A stretch of 64,000 nt of DNA, taken from contig JAPTOF010000006.1 of assembly GCA_028554755.1 (NCBI GenBank), positions 8,240,501 through 8,304,500 on the forward strand. Reading direction: 5' to 3'. Each line of letters opens with the position of its first letter. Within the stretch, counting starts at the first letter, position 1. The position numbers and the translations under genes are program-made. Below are positions 61,817-64,000 of this stretch, piece by piece. Source of the stretch: Cordia subcordata. Lineage: Eukaryota > Streptophyta > Magnoliopsida > Boraginales > Cordiaceae. Below the pieces are notes generated by a model, which saw only the letters and a program-made list of their open reading frames with translations, did not search any database and had not been told where the DNA came from.

Positions 61817-62242
61817 AACTTTGATCAAGCTAAAGCTTTCTTAAATTAAACCTTAAAAACATAAGAAATTAGTACAACATGAATTAATGAAATATTCCCT
61901 TTAATAATTTTAAAAAATGTTATTACATGTAGGCACGTAATTAACAAATAAGCATATTTTTATCCAAATACTTCTTTATTTACTTATAAGCAGCCTAAAA
62001 TAAGAAAAACCAAACGAGCTCCAAGCCTTTGCTCACACATACTCATATATATACGCATATATACATAGACACACACACACACACACACACAAAACACAAC
62101 ACGGTACAAACTAACAAAAAATAAAGATGAAATCTATCCCTCCACTTAATCCGAGGAAATGGTATCATGAACCTGAACTTTTGCATGGTAAGCCTGAAAA
62201 ATCGACAAGAAACAAAGGACGAAGATCAAAGGGAAGCCATAC

Positions 62243-62340
62243 CTTGACTTGATCACCAACCAGCTGAAATGCGTCATGCAATATGTCCCATGTGTCAAAT
62301 GCGCTTCGCAACTCACCAAGTGTTTATTTAAGAGCTTACT
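62243..62340 (-). other. 5' UTR exon of the DUF707 gene, with upstream ORFs
   Basis: On the minus strand a good donor (GTCAAG|GTATGG) lies at 62243/62242, in phase with nothing upstream but preceded by an in-frame stop, so it is untranslated for the main protein. It contains ATGs at 62291 and 62277. The transcription start is not determined; (TA)n and TATATAAATAAG words lie at 62340-62400. Confidence 0.5.
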
Positions 62341-62420
62341 TATTTATATACATACATATAAATATAAATATGTATATATATATATATACACACACATATA
62401 GATATATAGAGAGAGAGTGG
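62340..62420. repeat. TA/CA microsatellite near the DUF707 promoter
   Basis: Runs of TATATATA, CACACA and GAGAGAGAG in 62344-62417, at or just upstream of the expected transcription start. Confidence 0.75.
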
Positions 62421-64000
62421 TGGTGTGACACGTATTAAGAGGGAAGGGAAAGGTGGGAATGCATGCAGCGACGAGTGTCACTCGCTCGCTCTCTTCTGCA
62501 GTGTCGTCTACGTCACCTAAACCCAATCACATAACAGTAATGTGTAATGAAGAAGTCTTAAGCGGTGGTGCACTAGTCTTGTGTGCGTGCTGCGCGCACA
62601 CTTTCGCTTTTGCAGTAACATGAGTGTGATAGAAGCGTTATTGTCAAGCAGAAATAGCGTCTTCAAGCTTATACATATTGGTCTTGATTTTATTGGCCAA
62701 CGGTGTTTTGGCAGCTTGACTTTATTCCGTTAACGTGTGTTCAAGGTGCAAATCGGGAGAGCACGAATTCGAATTTTGAAAAGTTTTTTTGCAGGGGACT
62801 TTTTCTTTTAAACTACTTTCGACCTAATAGAAATTACTGTTATGTTTAACGTAATTTGGACACAGTCTAACTCAAAACAAAGAAATAAGTTGGGTGTTCT
62901 TTAGTTCCCATGTCCCAGCGGTAGGAATTAGAAATGGACATCAAAATTATGATCCGAAACTCAGTCCTCTTGCTTTAAGTTGAGTGCTGTCAACTTAACT
63001 GGTGCCTGTATAATAGACGTATTGTGTGCCGAAGATTCACCAGATCAGGCTCTCTATCTAAAGTATCGGTAGTCATGCTCTACTAATTAAATTTTCCCTT
63101 GTCACCAAAAAAAAAGGAGAAAAAAAAAAAGAAAAATTGATTGTTCTTTTATTTGAACTTTTTTAGTAATACTATTTTTTTGTTTTATTTTATTTTTTCA
63201 AAAAAATCTAATATTTTACCCTTTCTTTCCAATTTCTGTTCCATTTTTGCCTTTTTGTTTTTTTTAAAATTTTTTTGGCTCTTTCTTTTTTTCCTTTTAG
63301 TTTTTTTGTTTCAATTTTTTGCTCTTTTTAATATTTTTGCCTCTTTATTTTTGTTCATGTATAATTTAAGTGTCGCTTAATATTTTACAACATTAACTAA
63401 TAAAAAGGTTATTTTTAGTCATTTCAACTAATACTATTACTTATAAACACCTAATCAACAGTTTATAAGCACATAATTCAAATAATTCATGTTTATTTAT
63501 ACTTACTTATAAATATCAAAATCTACTTATAAATATCGATTACTTATTAGGGGTCACTGAATAGATTTGGAAGCCTAAAACCGAAATGTAATATGAGGCT
63601 TTTCATATTTCTAGGTAACATATTTAAATTAATTCTTACAAATTACAAAAAAAAAAAGAGTAAAATATAACCATAAAAATATAGATTAAAAAATTAATAT
63701 AAATACAAAATATTTAAAAGTTAGATTAATAGAACTCAATAATAAAAAATTACACTTTTTAAAAATTTTTAAAAAAATACTTTTTACAAAAATTAATCTA
63801 AACGAGTCCTCAATGTACCAATGTCATATGAATATGCCATAAACTCCAATATGCACATCAACTCTGCTCCAAACCAAAATCTTTGAAGTCTTTGGGTTGG
63901 TTCATCCGTCTAATTGACATGCACCTAACTCGGCACAATGGGACAAAACATGTTACCAAATCAAATAAAGAAAGGGTAATCATTTTGACCTTTCTTGAGC
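62421..64000. other. Upstream region of the DUF707 gene, no gene
   Basis: The promoter-proximal part (62420-62640) is less AT-rich and includes GACACGTATT and TACGTCACC, which resemble ABRE/CRE-type plant elements. Beyond 63100 long T-tracts dominate; the 79-codon frame at 63141-63380 is a low-complexity Phe/Leu run. 63590-63812 ends with TAATCTAAACGAGTCCT, like the right end of the GTTTG-type MITEs. Confidence 0.45.

Noticed and set aside
63141..63380. 79-codon Phe/Leu-rich frame
   Set aside because: Low-complexity T-tract, no coding evidence.

Overview
This window is AT-rich nuclear DNA of a flowering plant, most likely a eudicot (species not determined). The evidence is long intron-containing genes with canonical GT-AG junctions, plant-specific protein families, a Ty1/copia retrotransposon, many small transposon relics and abundant poly-A/T and TA microsatellites. 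No bacterial or CRISPR-like feature is present.

I reconstructed three intact multi-exon genes by joining exons whose reading phases agree. (1) 3428-7939 (+), three exons: an organellar-type PAP phosphatase-like (SAL/HAL2 family) protein of 456 aa. (2) 40812-48378 (-), 13 coding exons: a secretory carrier membrane protein (SCAMP) of 310 aa. (3) 52178-60368 (-), 15 coding exons plus a 5' UTR exon near 62.3 kb: a DUF707 protein ('lysine ketoglutarate reductase trans-splicing related'-like) of 408 aa. A single-exon gene at 25682-26152 (+) encodes a secreted glycine-rich protein with eight C-terminal cysteines. At 37147-38790 (+) lies a decayed ankyrin-repeat gene of ITN1/ACD6 type, with one in-frame stop, one frameshift and no PGG membrane domain.

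Repeats dominate the rest. A complete but dead Ty1/copia element occupies 11096-16938 with a 5-bp target-site duplication (TSD). 20358-23005 is a TG...CA-bounded block built of a 1.14-kb and a 0.19-kb tandem duplication. 24527-24899 is a Mutator-like MITE with a perfect 9-bp TSD. 31483-32084 is a TRIM-like element with a perfect 5-bp TSD. 61706-61816 looks like a SINE with a 13-bp TSD. At least five 'GTTTG' type MITEs are scattered through the window. Intron 11 of the DUF707 gene (54120-56814) has collected a copia RNase H fragment and a pseudogene of the plant mitochondrial tRNA-Ile(CAU).

The genes do not form a pathway; they are neighbours in an ordinary plant gene landscape. I found no convincing new biological system. 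The most unusual observations are a chain of ATGA-overlapping upstream ORFs ahead of the DUF707 start, the mutated mitochondrial-type tRNA, a C-run/G-run palindrome in an intron, and the nested tandem block at 20-23 kb. All family assignments come from reading the translated sequence, without database searches.
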